Shown here piece by piece: positions 43,240-55,113 of a stretch of DNA of 64,000 bases. The notes beneath the pieces were generated by a model. That model was not told the DNA's origin. It searched no databases and was given only the letters and a program-made list of their open reading frames with translations. Numbering within the stretch: the first letter of the stretch is position 1; each line of letters begins with the position of its first letter. The position numbers and the translations under genes are program-made. This DNA comes from Daedaleopsis sinensis (lineage: Eukaryota > Basidiomycota > Agaricomycetes > Polyporales > Polyporaceae): assembly GCA_033807695.1 (NCBI GenBank), contig CM066310.1, forward strand, positions 496,001-560,000, written 5' to 3'.

Positions 43240-45089
43240 GATGCATCAGGTCATCAAAGGCACGTTTAAGAACCACCTAGTGTCTTGGATTGGCGAGTAT
43301 CTTACGGCAACGTACGGTGATGCACGGGGGAAGGAACTACTCGACGAGATCGATCGGCGGTATGTATTCGATAATTTGCATGCCCATTTCAGCCATCCAA
43401 CTAACCCTCACCCTCAATACACAGACTCGCGGCCATGCGTCCCTTTCCGGGGCTTCGGTGTTTCAAGCAGGGCCGCGACTTCAAGCAATGGACAGGGGAT
43501 GACTCCAAGGCTCTCATGAAGGTGAGCTCGCTGCACCGTCTCACGTTTTATCGCTATGATACTGACTGTTGACCATGAACATAGGTCTACCTCGCGGCTA
43601 TAGATGGTATATTGCCGCCCCAAATCGTTCGCGCCATGGCCGCCTTCCTGGACTTCTGCTATCTCGCCCGCCGTGCGTACATCACGGACACGACACTCAC
43701 AGCCATGGAAGCCGCTCGCCTCCGTTTCCACGAACACCGCACGATATTTCAGACCAGCGGTGTTCGCCCTGATGGGTTCTCACTCCCGCGCCAGCACTCC
43801 CTTGACCATTACGACCAGCACATCCGCAATTTCGGAGCCCCGAATGGACTCTGCTCGTCGATCACGGAGGCCAAGCACATTAAGGCGGTCAAGGAGCCCT
43901 GGAGGAGATCAAATCGGTACGAGGCCCTGGGCCAAATGCTCCTCACTAACCAGCGCCTCGAGAAGCTGGCCGCGGCTCGTGCGGACTTCGCGGCTCGAGG
44001 CATGCTTGATGGAACATGCCTGCAGGCAGCCATTCTCGCGCTCGAAGATGCTGACAGCAACGACAATGCGCCCGCCGGACAGCCCAACTTCGCCGAAAAC
44101 GGCGTTGACGATCACGCAGACCCTGACGACGATGAAGACCGCGACAATGATTGGGACCAGGACCTCGAGCCGGACGCGAACGAGCCCGGTGGAGATGGAC
44201 ACGGCGACGGAGATACAGGCGAGAACGAACCGCAGCGGGATATGAATGCAGCCAGACCGCCACGGCCCGCACAAGACTTGCAGGACACCGGAGTGGTCTC
44301 CGGCCCTCGTGTCGACGGCTCTGTTGTACTCGCTCGGAAACCCCGTATGTCTTTCCTATGCACATTCATGAGTCCGTCTAACCGTAGTTCACAGAACCCC
44401 ACTATCCCCGACAGCCGGACGCTCTGGGCCAGCACATCGGAGTCCCGGATCTCCCGCAGATGCTCTCTCGGTTCATTTACCAGCAAATCCACCCCGATGC
44501 AGACATCCCTGAGGGTGACGAAGACCTACCGCCCCCGCCGTCGCGCATCCACATTTTCCATTCAGCAGCTGCCACCTTCTATGCACCCAGTGACCCATCC
44601 GGACGTGGCGGCATGCGTCGAGAACACATCCGCTCCACACCATCATGGCGAAAAGGACCTCCGCGTCGTGACTGTGTCTATGTGGGCGCCGATGCTTCAG
44701 CGCGAGGCTTCGCAAGCTTGCTCGTCGCACGCGTGCGGCTATTTTTCTCGTTCCGATACGAAGGACTTCGCGGCATCACCGCTGGGGGCGACTACCCAGA
44801 CAGGGCGAGGGACATCCCATGTGCTCTGGTCGAATGGTTTTCGACCGTGTCCGACGAGCCGGATGAGGACACAGGGCTCTGGGTCGTGGAGCCTGACCTA
44901 GACGAGGATGGACAGCGTGTCCTTGATGTGCTGCATATAGATACTATCCTCAGAAGTGCTCACCTCCTTCCTGTGTTCGGCGAGCAGCCAATCCCCCCAT
45001 ATCTTACATCCGAGGACTCTTTGGATTCATTCCGAGCATACTACGTGAACCGCTACGTTGACCACCACGCGCACTACACCGTTTTTTAA
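43240..45089 (+). pseudogene. Plavaka-type transposase, 5'-truncated copy
   Basis: Begins in the middle of the catalytic region (VIKGTFKNHLVSWIGEYLTA, about 43248), then FKQWTGDDSKALMK, QIVRAMAAFLDFCYLARRAY, HSLDHYDQHIRNFGAPNG, ITEAKHIKAVKEPWRRS. An acidic linker follows (DHADPDDDEDRDNDWDQDLE), then SDPSGRGGMRREHIRST-type sequence, LLVARVRLFFSFRY, a DEPDEDTGLW block and the complete C-terminus VNRYVDHHAHYTVF, stop at 45089. It is closest in layout to the 38183-42999 copy just upstream (same order of blocks and intron sites) but clearly diverged, so it is not a recent tandem duplicate. No 5' exons and no companion gene are present. Confidence 0.8.
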
Positions 45090-45458
45090 TGCAATCGAAT
45101 GGAGCGTCTATTATCCGACTTTTGATTAGACGCACACCGCAGATGCAAGCGTCTACCACCTCTCTTCAGTCCTTCCAAGTCGCCCAGTGGCTCTCAGTAA
45201 GTATCAGAGCCTGCAAGGGTTTGAGTGATCTCAAGTGCGTTTAAGGTCCGGACCTTTTGCTGATGCGAACGCGTAACAGTTCATCCTGCACCCGACGAGC
45301 GGAGTGAGCGCAACCCCGGAACAGACAAAATGACCACTCACATAGGCTTCGATGTCCCACGGCTTGATCCCATATACATCATCATCTCCTCCATTAGGAC
45401 ATCTAAGTCGCGGTCGTGGCTTCTCGGTATGATATTGCACGTAGATAGTCATCGGCGT

Positions 45459-46320
45459 CTACTTGTAACGTAATACTGAGCTGGCCGAAATACACTCCTC
45501 CTCCTCCCCGTCCGTCCATCCGCCATTCGCCATTCGCTCCTCCATCTCGTCCTCCGAGTCCCAACCGATCTCATCCTCCGATTCCCAGCCGTCACCCTCG
45601 TCCTCCAGACGGCGGCGCTCTTCCTTGGCCGCTTCGTCCGCGTACGACTTGATCAATGATCACGGCCCACTGAAGTCAGTCATCTGCGAGTCCTTGTCGT
45701 TGAGAATCTTGAGATCGGACACGGCGGTCTTGAGTCGAGCGATATGAAGTATGCACGTGTATGTCCACTGAGAAGGAAGGGCATCATCGACTTCCATAGC
45801 GTCGTCGGCGGGATAACCAAGATCATGTTTGTGGATCGTGCCCAGTCTAGAGGGCCATTTCTTTCCCCACCCTTTCTCGAACACAAACATCAGATCGGTG
45901 CTGATCTGTCTGTCATCTAAGGAACTCGTGAGGCAAATTCCAAATCGAGTTGCCCTACCACTTACTTTCCGTTACAGCTGATAGCTGTAAGATCTGTGGC
46001 GGCAATATCGACGTACTACGTTCTTCCGTGTTGATCTCCACCCTATTGGGCGATGTCGAGCGATGTACTGAGCAGGAGAAAGATAATGAGCTGCCAGATC
46101 GGATTAGTGACCAGGCAGTACACACCAGAGACGATGACCACCAATTTTTCCAATTGTTCTTGGGTCCACCCCTTCAGTGATTGCCGGGGAGCGCATAAGG
46201 TTGCGTGCGCGTCAAGGTATGCCCCAGTGATGACGCTATATGCGACTCTCATGGCGTGGTCCGTGGTCTGTGCGGGGCGGATGTTTCTGTCATCATCGAG
46301 CTGTAGACAACATCAGTGCA
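45459..46320 (-). pseudogene. Unrecognised minus-strand gene remnant
   Basis: Three coding-like pieces on the minus strand: 46320-about 46060 (DDDRNIRPAQTTDHAMRVAY, LKGWTQEQLEKLVVIVSGVY), 45900-45660 (DLMFVFEKGWGKKWPSRLG, GYPADDAMEVDDALPSQW) and 45656-45459 (acidic, GWESEDEIGWDSEDEMEER). I could not join them into one frame with good splice sites, and no 5' exon is found before 46320. It could be a truncated host gene or another transposon accessory gene. Confidence 0.35.
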
Positions 46321-46857
46321 TCAGGGAAACCCTCCCTAGCCAATTTGCAACATTCAGCCCTAATAAGTGATACTTATGTGGAATAGCTTCAGTAGCGCTA
46401 GTGAGGCTAATTCACCAGGTATACAGGATAATTTAGCATGAATGTTGATAATGAGTGCAACATTAGTGCTACAGATGCACTCAGCGGACACTATATATCA
46501 GCCAGTAGCAACGGAATGCATCAGTCGGAAGTAAAATCATCACTCAGTTTCACGCAGATGTAGTAGTTAATCACAGAGCATCATGATTATCGAGGGAGTA
46601 TACTGATGTAACGAGAGCTACTAGGACACCACATGGTCATGTAAGGAACGAGTGCTCGGAGCCACCGCGGTACTAGTATGCTACTGACGAGGTGATTACG
46701 AGGATGGTAAGTAAGTGAGATCGGACTCGGGTCGGAGACATCAGTCATAAAGGAAAGTGGAACAATGAACGTAAGTAGTTATGCAATGTCATCAACAAAC
46801 CAAGATTAGGGATCGGATGCCGTATGGATGTGCGTGAGGATGGGGGAGCAATAGTAT
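46321..46857. other. No gene seen
   Basis: About 540 bp of AT-richer DNA between the remnant and the stop codon of companion D. A CACTATATAT sequence at 46489-46498 could be an element terminus of CACTA type, but this is only a short match. Confidence 0.3.
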
Positions 46858-49654
46858 CTACTCGACAGGCATGTCCTTAGCCCTAAGGAATGACTTCTTG
46901 GGCTTGCGTGCAGGACCAACAAGTGCACCGGCAGTACTAGAAACACAAAGGATATGTCAGAATATATGTACCAATCCAGCGTGCGGTCCTACCAAGCATC
47001 CTTGTACAGGCCGTGCATAAGTGTATGGTAGGCAGGGAGGTTCTCGGTCTGCAACTCGGAGAGGATCTTGATGTTTGCACGGTAGGCTTCAAGGAATAGA
47101 TTAGTCTTGAACTCGCCGACATTGTACTGGATGCTGCGGTAGTCATCGATAGATGCGTATAGCTAGTAAACAATGCACACGTCAGATCCAGTAATAAAGA
47201 TGCGCTCGAGCAGCACCTACCGCGGTAGCGACCAACGCGAGCATCGGGGCAGGGATTTCCTTCTCATTGGGCCGTTCCGGAAGCAAGGATACGAAGTGAG
47301 GAATGAGCTGATAGCCGAAGCTACGAGATTTGCAGAAGAAGATCGTGCGCAGCGTCTGAGCGAAGACGGGGTATTTGTAGGGCTTCGTGCCATCCACGGT
47401 GTCGGCCTACGATGTACACGTCAGCGGTATACGTCACGGCAGTCATCTCCATACCTCGTAACTGCAAATGTAGATATATCTTTCGTCATCTTGAAGCCAT
47501 CGTACGCGTTCAACGTCGCCACTCAGGAGCCCATAGATGTTCGGGGGTGCAGAGTCAGTCGCCTTTTTGACTTTACCCCGGAAGTTCGGAACACGCTGCA
47601 TAGGCTACGCGTACTAGTATGAGTAAGCGTAGACACAATAGCCACAGACACTTACGATAGATGCGAGCTTAGCCGCATACACCTTGTCCTTTCTGAGGCG
47701 TTTGACAATGTCGTCGTATCCATACGATTTTGCAGTCTTGATCAGGGCGCGCTTGCCGATTTCGACAGTCCGGTCGACTTCGCCCTCGGGGAACGCGTTC
47801 TTGATACACACGTTGACCAGCAAGTCCGTTATGGTAGCCGCCGCAACCTTCTTGACACGACCATGCTGTTCGCGAAGGGAGATTCGCCCCTTCGCAGGCA
47901 GTACAAGCTCGATACCAGAGTCATTTCCGTCATCCTCATCCTCATCGGAGGATACCTCAGATAGATCGTCGGGGTCAACGGGCTAGAGGAAATAACGTGA
48001 GTAGGAACAAGACCCGTGTCGCACTACCGTACCTTCGAAGAACCCTTCTTGCGTGGCCGCTTGGTTGGCGCTTCTTCCGTGTCGCTGCTCGTGTCCTTGG
48101 TGGTGGCTGCGAGCTCGTCACTCCAGGCAAGGGACTGTCGGGCGTGAGAGCATGCTCGTCTAGAGATAGTGGAGACTGACCTCATCTGCCTTTGTACGCT
48201 TACGCTTCGTGGCAGGAGTAGAAGTCGGCGCTTCGCCGCCGATTCGATTGGCTAGAGTAAGGACACAAGAGTTCAATATGCTGCACATTCTGCATGGGAG
48301 ACGAACTCAGTGCTCACCGCCCGGAGTGTTAGTGTTTGAGTGCTGCTTGCGAGCCTGAGACTTCTTGGGCTCAGCGATGACTTTAACTGTGGTCCCCTGC
48401 GAACACTTCTTCTTCTTCTTGGGCGGAGCTGGCTGTTCGGATGATTGCGTATCAGTATGTGAGCTTGCAGATAGTATGAGAAGAATGCATACCTCAGACA
48501 TCATAGCAGAGTCATCGTCAGCCTCGTCAGCGACAGTAGGAGGAGACTTTCTGGACGAGCGAGGCCTCTTGACCGATGCGGGAGGACTAGAAATGACCAG
48601 TTCAATGGCATGGCATCGGAAATAGACAAATATTGACCTTTCGTGCTCCGGGTCTGTGCCCAATCCCCCCTGCAAGTCGGGATACTCGTCGATGCCGGTA
48701 GAGTCTACAGTGTCGTCGCCTAGGATTGTTGCGGCCTAATCGAGAGAGAACAAGACATGTCAGCGATGGAAGCGACTCGGGAGGGGTGACGCGGACGTGT
48801 GAGCGCAACTGCTCACCTCGGCGTTCATCATGGCTTCCAGAGCACGTGGATTCATCCTCTTGAGCTTCTCATCTTCGCTGTCCCCAGACGACTCATCGCC
48901 GTCGCCATCCTCCTCCTTTTCCTCCGAGGAGTCGTTGCTTGAGCCGTCCATCTCTTCAGCATCAACGGCCGGGGTACGCTTCTTCTGCGGAGCAGTGGTT
49001 GACTTTGACTTGGCGCTATTGGCCTTGGACGATGCCGGCACCTGGTTAGGTACATTCGACGGCGTATTCGATGCCGGTCGCTTGAAGGGATTAGACTCTG
49101 TGAGCTTCTACGTCAACTGGTTGACCATGTCTGCAAACACTGAGATCTTACGGCTCGGTGACGTGGCCTTAGCGGACTTGGATGGACGAGCAGGTGCGTC
49201 TTCTTCGTCTGACGTGTCCAGGTTGATCTCAGGGGGACGGAATTGCTGTGTCGCTGGCTGCTTCTTCTTAGGCTTCTCAGAGTCCTTCACTGCCGGCCCT
49301 ATGATGAGAGTGAGTGGACTACACAGAATACTAGTACAGGCTCTGACATACCATGTTTCTTATCACCAGTACTTCGCGTGCCTTTCGAGAGTCGCTTGAG
49401 GGTCTGCCAAGCTGTGAAGATACGTGTCAGCGATCTACACGTCACAGAATGGGCGGAAAATACCTTCTGCGGCCTTTGACTTGGAACCGCGCGCAGGCCC
49501 TAGGGCGCGTTCAAGGATAGTAAGCATATGCATCACATGGAAGGTGGTACGAGCATCACTCACCAGCACGACTCGCAGGAGGATTCACCACCTCTTCATG
49601 ACCGCTGTCGTCAGAGTCGGACCCCGACTCGGACTGAACAACATTGCGTGCCAT
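46858..49654 (-). CDS. Transposon companion protein D (DUF6532-like)
   Basis: Starts MARNVVQSESGSDSDDSGHE (ATG 49652-49654); stop TAG at 46858-46860; about twelve short exons. A long disordered N-terminal half alternates acidic stretches (SSNDSSEEKEEDGDGDESS) with basic nuclear-localisation-like motifs (PPKKKKK, KRPRKKG). The C-terminal domain fits DUF6532: GRISLREQHGRVKKVAAATI, NVCIKNAFPEGEVDRTVEIG, YDDIVKRLRKDKVYAAKLAS, VPNFRGKVKKATD, YPVFAQTLRTIFFCKSRSFG, PAPMLALVATALYASIDDYR and LFLEAYRANIKILSEL. Same broad fold signals as companion B (FF after an aromatic QALR/QTLR helix, then I-x4-LALVATA-like helix). It is divergent from the only intact transposase in the window, 333 bp away, so this pair is the best candidate for a functional two-gene element. 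Confidence 0.7.
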
Positions 49655-49987
49655 GGGAGTAAACCTGTCGACCGGACTCGGAGACAAGCTGAAGAGAACT
49701 CGAAATGGTCTCGAGATAGAGAACGAGAATAGATAAGGTAATTATGGTAGCTGACTCGGAGAGGTATAGTAGAGTGCGACGTAGTCGTCGAAGGGAAAGC
49801 GGTGAGTGCGAGCTCTGAGTCTGACTTGTGTGCGCGCGCGTCTCGTGACTTGGGAGTTCCGGGCAGGTTTTCGGCGGCCAGCGGCTCGAGTCCTGTCCAA
49901 CTACCTACCTATGCACCAACTATACACTCGAGTCAGTGTCGTCTACACATTACAATATCTATACACCCGCTGCTTGTCTACTCCTTC
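49655..49987. promoter_or_regulatory. Divergent promoter, module 4 (intact pair)
   Basis: 333 bp between the ATGs of companion D and the intact transposase. It includes aattatggta and ggtatagtagag on one side and tacctacctatgcacc with tatctatacacccg on the other. Shared regulation is inferred from spacing. Confidence 0.5.
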
Positions 49988-52900
49988 ATGCCCACCCGCC
50001 GGAAACGCAGCAAGGTGTCCACGCGTCCAAAGCAATGCGAAGGATGCTCGAATTTCTTCTCCATCCATGGGTACGAGCAACATCTCCTTCAGACAACAAA
50101 ACCCAGTTGCATCGCCATCCGCGATCGCGTCTTGGAGGCTGATTCCTCCGACTCGGACTCGAGCCAAGCCTCGTCCGATACGACTTCTACCCAGTCTCGT
50201 ACTAGCTCGGCATCTCGGAGATCGTCTCGATCTCGGCCCTCGTCTGCACTCGGTCAACCTGAAGATCATACCCATGTATCTCCTCCTCCTCAGCCTTCCC
50301 CTATTCCCTTTGAAAATGATTTCTTTGGCGCGTACGGCCCTGGCGATTTTGACGACTTCGACGAGTACGATCCGGACGCAGATCCTCAAGGTGGACAGGA
50401 TGGGGAGGGTGTGGACGGACCATGGCTGGGTGACGATGAACAGGGCGAGGATGCAGAACCTGCCAAGGGCTCTTTCGAGGATGGCGATGAAGATGAGGAC
50501 GATCCGGAAGATTTCCAGGACGCCGAGAACTACGCCGATGAGGGTGACTGGGAGCCCGAGCCCGCACCGCAGGCTCCTTTCGATGGAATCCCTGCACCTC
50601 AGCCCAGACTCGACGACACCCAACCCTTTAACCCCGACGATCCGGATCCTCGGCCAGATCAACGTCGCGTACACCAGGAACAGCGCACAAAGACGTTCGT
50701 CTTGCCGTTTCCTGGTCCGCATGCTGGAGCTCCCATAACTCACGCCCGCACGAATTCTGAGTACGAGTCATATCAAGCGTCTGTCGACTTGGACGGCAGC
50801 AATCCGTATGCCCCGTTCCATTCACGGATCGACTGGGATGTTGCCAGATGGGCTAAGATGCGTGGCCCTGGTTCAACCGCCGTCACGGAGCTGCTCAAGA
50901 TCGAAGATGTAAGTGTGTCAAAATGTGTTTATAGCTCCGAGTTATACTCAACCACTCGAACAGCTTGTGTCTCTTCTCGGGTTGTCATTCAAGACATCCA
51001 AGGAGCTCAATTCCATCATCGACGACAATCTATCTTCCGGACGTCCTCGTTTCATCCGGCGTGAGATCGTCGTCGCCGGAGAGGCTTTCGAAGTCTTTTA
51101 CCGCGACGTAATCCAATGTGTCCGCGCGCTGTTTGGAGATCCCGAATTCGCAGGGATCTTGGTATTCAGACCAGAGCGCCATTACACCGACGAGGATCAG
51201 ACTGCCCGAGTGTATTTCGATATGCACACTGGGAAGTGGTGGTGGGAGACCCAGGTACGTACATTCTGCTAGAACGCATTCCACATTTGTGCCGATCATT
51301 TTCCATGTACGTTATAGAAAGAGCTCGAGAAGCGCAAACCAGGCGCAACGATCGTTCCCATCATAGTCTCGTCCGACAAAACCCAATTGACGGTCTTTGG
51401 AAGCAAGACCGCGTATCCTGTCTACTTGACGATCGGAAACCTTCCGAAGGACGTTCGCCGTAAGCCATCGCGCCGCGGCCAGATTCTACTGGCATACCTG
51501 CCGTCTTCGCGCCTCGAGCACATCACCAACAAGGCCGCACGACGACGCGTTCATGCTAACCTCTTTCATAAATGCATGTCTATGATACTTCAGCCCCTTG
51601 TCAAGGCCGGTGTCCACGGGATTTCAATGACAAGTGGCGATGGAGTCGCACGTCGCGGACATCCTATTTTTGCGATGTATATCGGAGACTACCCAGAGCA
51701 ACTCCTCGTAACGTGCTGCAAGACCGGAACATGTCCGAAATGCGATGTAGCGCGAAACGAGGTCGGGGACACGACCGAGGACAGCCGTCCGCTCCGAGAC
51801 CTGCAGAAGATTCTTGACGCGATCGGTCAGCTCGGAAACTCACCTGCCGCTTTCACTCGTGCTTGTATTGACGCTGGTATCAAACCCGTTCACAATCCAT
51901 TCTGGACTGACCTTCCGTACGTCAACATCTTCCGCTCGATCACCCCCGACATTCTGCATCAGCTCTACCAAGGTGTAGTCAAGCACGTCATTGGATGGCT
52001 CCGACAAGCATACGGCTCCGATGAGCTCGATGCTCGCTGTCGTCGCCTACCTCCCAACCACCACGTCCGACTCTTCATGAAAGGCATCTCAAAACTGCAG
52101 CGCGTCACGGGAAAAGAGCATGCCGATATCTGCCGGTTTCTCCTTGGTCTAATCATCGGCCTTCCTCTCGACGACGGGTTCTCACCTATACGACTTGTTC
52201 GCGCGGTGCGAGCTCTGCTTGACTTTCTCTACCTCTCTCAGTATCCCGCCCACACATCTGCGACTCTTACGCAACTTCGCTCCGCGCTCAAACGCTTCCA
52301 TGCGAACAAAGGGATCTTCGTGGACCTCGGGATACGCACACACTTCAAGCTGCCGAAACTCCACTCTCTCGATCACTACGTCGACTCGATCAAGCTATTC
52401 GGTACTACTGACAACTACGATACACAGTACACCGAAAGACTCCACATCGATTTTGCAAAGGAGGCGTATCGAGCGACTAACCACAAGGACGAGTTCCCTC
52501 AAATGACCTTGTGGTTGGAGCGCCGTGAAAAGGTCCTTCGACATAGTTCGTATATCCAGTGGCGTCTCAAGTGCATTTCCGAGACTCCGCCTCGTGCTAC
52601 CTCATCTTCTGCGCTACCACCACTAAATCTACCGGCTTCCGAGCGCCTTTCTCAGCCCGTACTATCCCGCATTGCGATGACGAAGTGGCCGTCCGTCAAA
52701 GCCGTACGATTCGAAACTGCAATAAATCAATACAGCACTAGGTTCATCCGGGACGCTCTTGCTCGCTTCATTGCGTCATATCGTGACCCATCGCTGTCTC
52801 GCCACGAGATTGAGCGCGAAGCATGCAGAATCTCTTACCGCTTCGCTTCGCTTCCTGCATACCATAAAGTCAAGTTTACCCTCGAGGATGCCCAGCGACT

Positions 52901-53439
52901 CGGCATCATGGACACAACTCGTGATGTATGTCATGCGCGACCAGCACGGCGCGACAAGCACGGCCGTCCGCTTCCTGCACGATTTGACACCGTGCTCATC
53001 AACGAAGGTACCGGAGGGCCCTCTGGTGTTGACGGTATGTACAGATCACTGTAGGGGGCACTGAACTCATTTGAGTCTTGCATCAGGCTACCGTGTCGGC
53101 CGAGTACGGTTGATATTCACGCTACCGAAGGACGCGTGTCGTGCATTGCTCCCTGACGTCATTGCTCCAAGACACCTGGCATACGTAGAGTGGTTCACAG
53201 CATTCACACAGCCAGATGCAGTGCACGGCATGTACAAAGTCTCGCGATGCCTTGGTCCAAATGGGGAGCGGTTAGCTAGTGTTGTTGAGGTACGGCATTT
53301 CCGTCGAACATGTCAACTCCTACCTATTAGTGGCACCATTATCCCCCGAGACTGGACTAGTAGTACTGTGCTCGACAGCTGTGACCATTTTTGGGTTAAC
53401 CCCTTTAGTGACATGCACATGTACATGACATTGTTTTAA
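49988..53439 (+). CDS. Plavaka-type transposase, apparently intact
   Basis: Exons 49988-50908, 50964-51254, 51318-53034 and 53087-53439 join in frame to 1,093 residues. N-terminal C2HC finger (CEGC ... H ... C) after MPTRRKRSKVS; a long acidic disordered linker; NPYAPFHSRIDWDVARWAKM; FYRDVIQCVRALFGDPEF; GKWWWETQ; SDKTQLTVFGSKTAYPVYLT; GNLPKDVRRKPSRR; a GDGVARRGHPIFAMYIGDYP block; CKTGTCPKC; SITPDILHQLYQGVVKH; HSLDHYVDSIKLFG; YTERLHIDFAKEAYRATNH; the C-terminal RVGRVRLIFTLP ... HLAYVEWFTAF and a final HMYMTLF. The order matches the other copies in the window, with no internal stop. Predicted cut-and-paste DDE transposase of the CACTA/EnSpm group; I did not assign the catalytic acids. Divergent from companion D. 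Confidence 0.88.
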
Positions 53440-54369
53440 GTAGTACTGTTGACTCACCAATATACCTCTGCTCACGGTATCTGACAATTGTGCAACAGTT
53501 GTGCATATGTAGTAGGATGATTCAGGAAGTAGTCTCTACTAGTGGGTGATGAGCACTAACTTATCACTTCAACAGTAGATAGTGCTCACTCATCACACAT
53601 TTGCTGCTATTCATGCTTATTGGCAAGGTCATATGAAAATGAGTGAAAATTATTGCAAATTGGCCAGGGAAGGTTTTCCAGATGTGAGAACAAGGAAGAG
53701 CTCTGGACGATAATCGTACGTGATAGAGTCGGACTGAGACAGACAACTGGTCATCTGGACGTATTTTCTTTTGACGGCCAACCTGAGAAATGGCTTCACA
53801 TATAGACGTTCGCCAGGTGTGTACTCCAGGCAGAGCATCATGAGATGTTCGTGCTCATCGGATTCTGCGTAGGGCTGAAGCCTGTTGGATTCGGACCACG
53901 GAGCACAGGAACAAACACTTCAATCGGCTCGGATGTCATACTGTAACAGCTAAGTGACTTGAGAGAGAGCTGGGGCGTTGGAAGACCGTGGAGAGCGTTG
54001 TGGTTAAGACTCAGGAGAATTCAACTTGACTCACTAGCGCCGACTAGCGCCGGGTCTATGACGTAAGCGCCCGGTGAGTCGTCAGCGGCGTCTATTGTCC
54101 TAAACTGCCGCGGCCCGCCGCCATCAGCCGCCATCCTCCTTCCCTCTGACCTTCTTCAAGCTCATTTGAAGTAAGGATTTGCATAGTAATAAGCTCTACA
54201 CAATCCAACCACCGGATTTATCTTCGTTACTCCTCAAAATACCTTTGAACATATCCTAAAGACCATCGGCCTCATTGAACACTAAACGCTTCTCATGTAA
54301 GATCTCTAAGCAGCTCAGTATCGTGACGCTGGACTCATCGCTGAACAATGTAGGATCACAGTTATGACT
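53440..54369. other. Non-coding, right edge of the transposon cluster
   Basis: About 930 bp without a gene. It holds a stem-loop at 53546-53596 and TAGTG motifs at 53540 and 53580 that could mark the end of the last element. The end of the region (54100-54180) is GC-richer. Confidence 0.4.
53546..53596. repeat. Imperfect hairpin downstream of the intact transposase
   Basis: gtgatgagcacta (53546-53558) pairs with tagtgctcactcatcac (53580-53596) apart from four extra bases in the right arm; the loop is 21 nt. Confidence 0.7.
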
Positions 54370-55113
54370 ACTATGATAAACAACACCCATCGCGCACTGC
54401 AAAGCAAAGACGTCATTTGTGATGTCCTCAATGTGCTCATGGAACGGTATTCTCAATAGCGAGCCTGAGGATCCCGAAGACGAGATCACGCTCGCCCGTT
54501 GTGCTCGCGTGTGCAAGGTTTTCAACGCCGCCGCGATCCCGCTCTTATGGAAACATCTCCCAAGCCTCGTTCTTCTCATGCGTCTGCTCAGCTCGTGGAG
54601 AATGGCCAGGCAAGGACAGACTATCGACACGGAAGTCCGAATAGGGGATACATACGTGAGTGTCTTTCTATCACATTCAGAATGCAATCGTTGATCGCTA
54701 TAAATCGCCAATAGATGCTTGTGGACGAGACATCAATCACTGAATGGGTCCGCTTCCAGATGTACACCTCGTATGTCTCCTCCCTCACCATCGCGGTTAT
54801 TCCTTTAAGTGTACCCCCGCTACACGCTATCAGCATTGGCTACTCTAAGTGGGCGTATCTCGCTCATCTAACTGATGGCAAGCCCATTCTACCGAACCTT
54901 CGCACTCTGCTGGGAAATCTCGTTTGCACAGTGCACAGCGCTGTTCACTGTCCTATCTTCGTCGGTAGAAGAACTGACTGTGTGCGTGCCACATTCCTGA
55001 ATCGCCTCTTCCCGTCTCTGGAGACGCATTCCAAGTTTGCCACTCGCGATTGGAGCCACATGATGATGGAGGTAGCAGCGTGTCAGCGCAGCATCAGCCT
55101 GAGAACATTCTGA
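54370..55113 (+). pseudogene. Decayed F-box protein gene
   Basis: An F-box-like beginning (ALQSKDVICDVLNVLMERYSQ) stops at 54457-54459 and the continuation lies in another frame: PEDPEDEITLARCARVCKVF, NAAAIPLLWKHLPSLVLLMR, typical of basidiomycete F-box/LRR proteins. A later exon-like piece from 54715 reads EWVRFQMYTSYVSSLTIAV and LTDGKPILPNLRTLLG, again family-like, and stops at 55113. There is no LRR-length C-terminus. Frame break and shortness indicate a pseudogene, unless an unseen intron removes the stop. Confidence 0.55.

Noticed and set aside
20794..53439. KDZ (Kyakuja-Dileera-Zisupton) transposons with CxC cysteine clusters
   Set aside because: The transposases have an N-terminal single zinc finger and the VYLTIGN/ HPILAAYI..PEQ / CPKC / LLHQ blocks of Plavaka-type proteins, and I saw no CxC clusters typical of KDZ.
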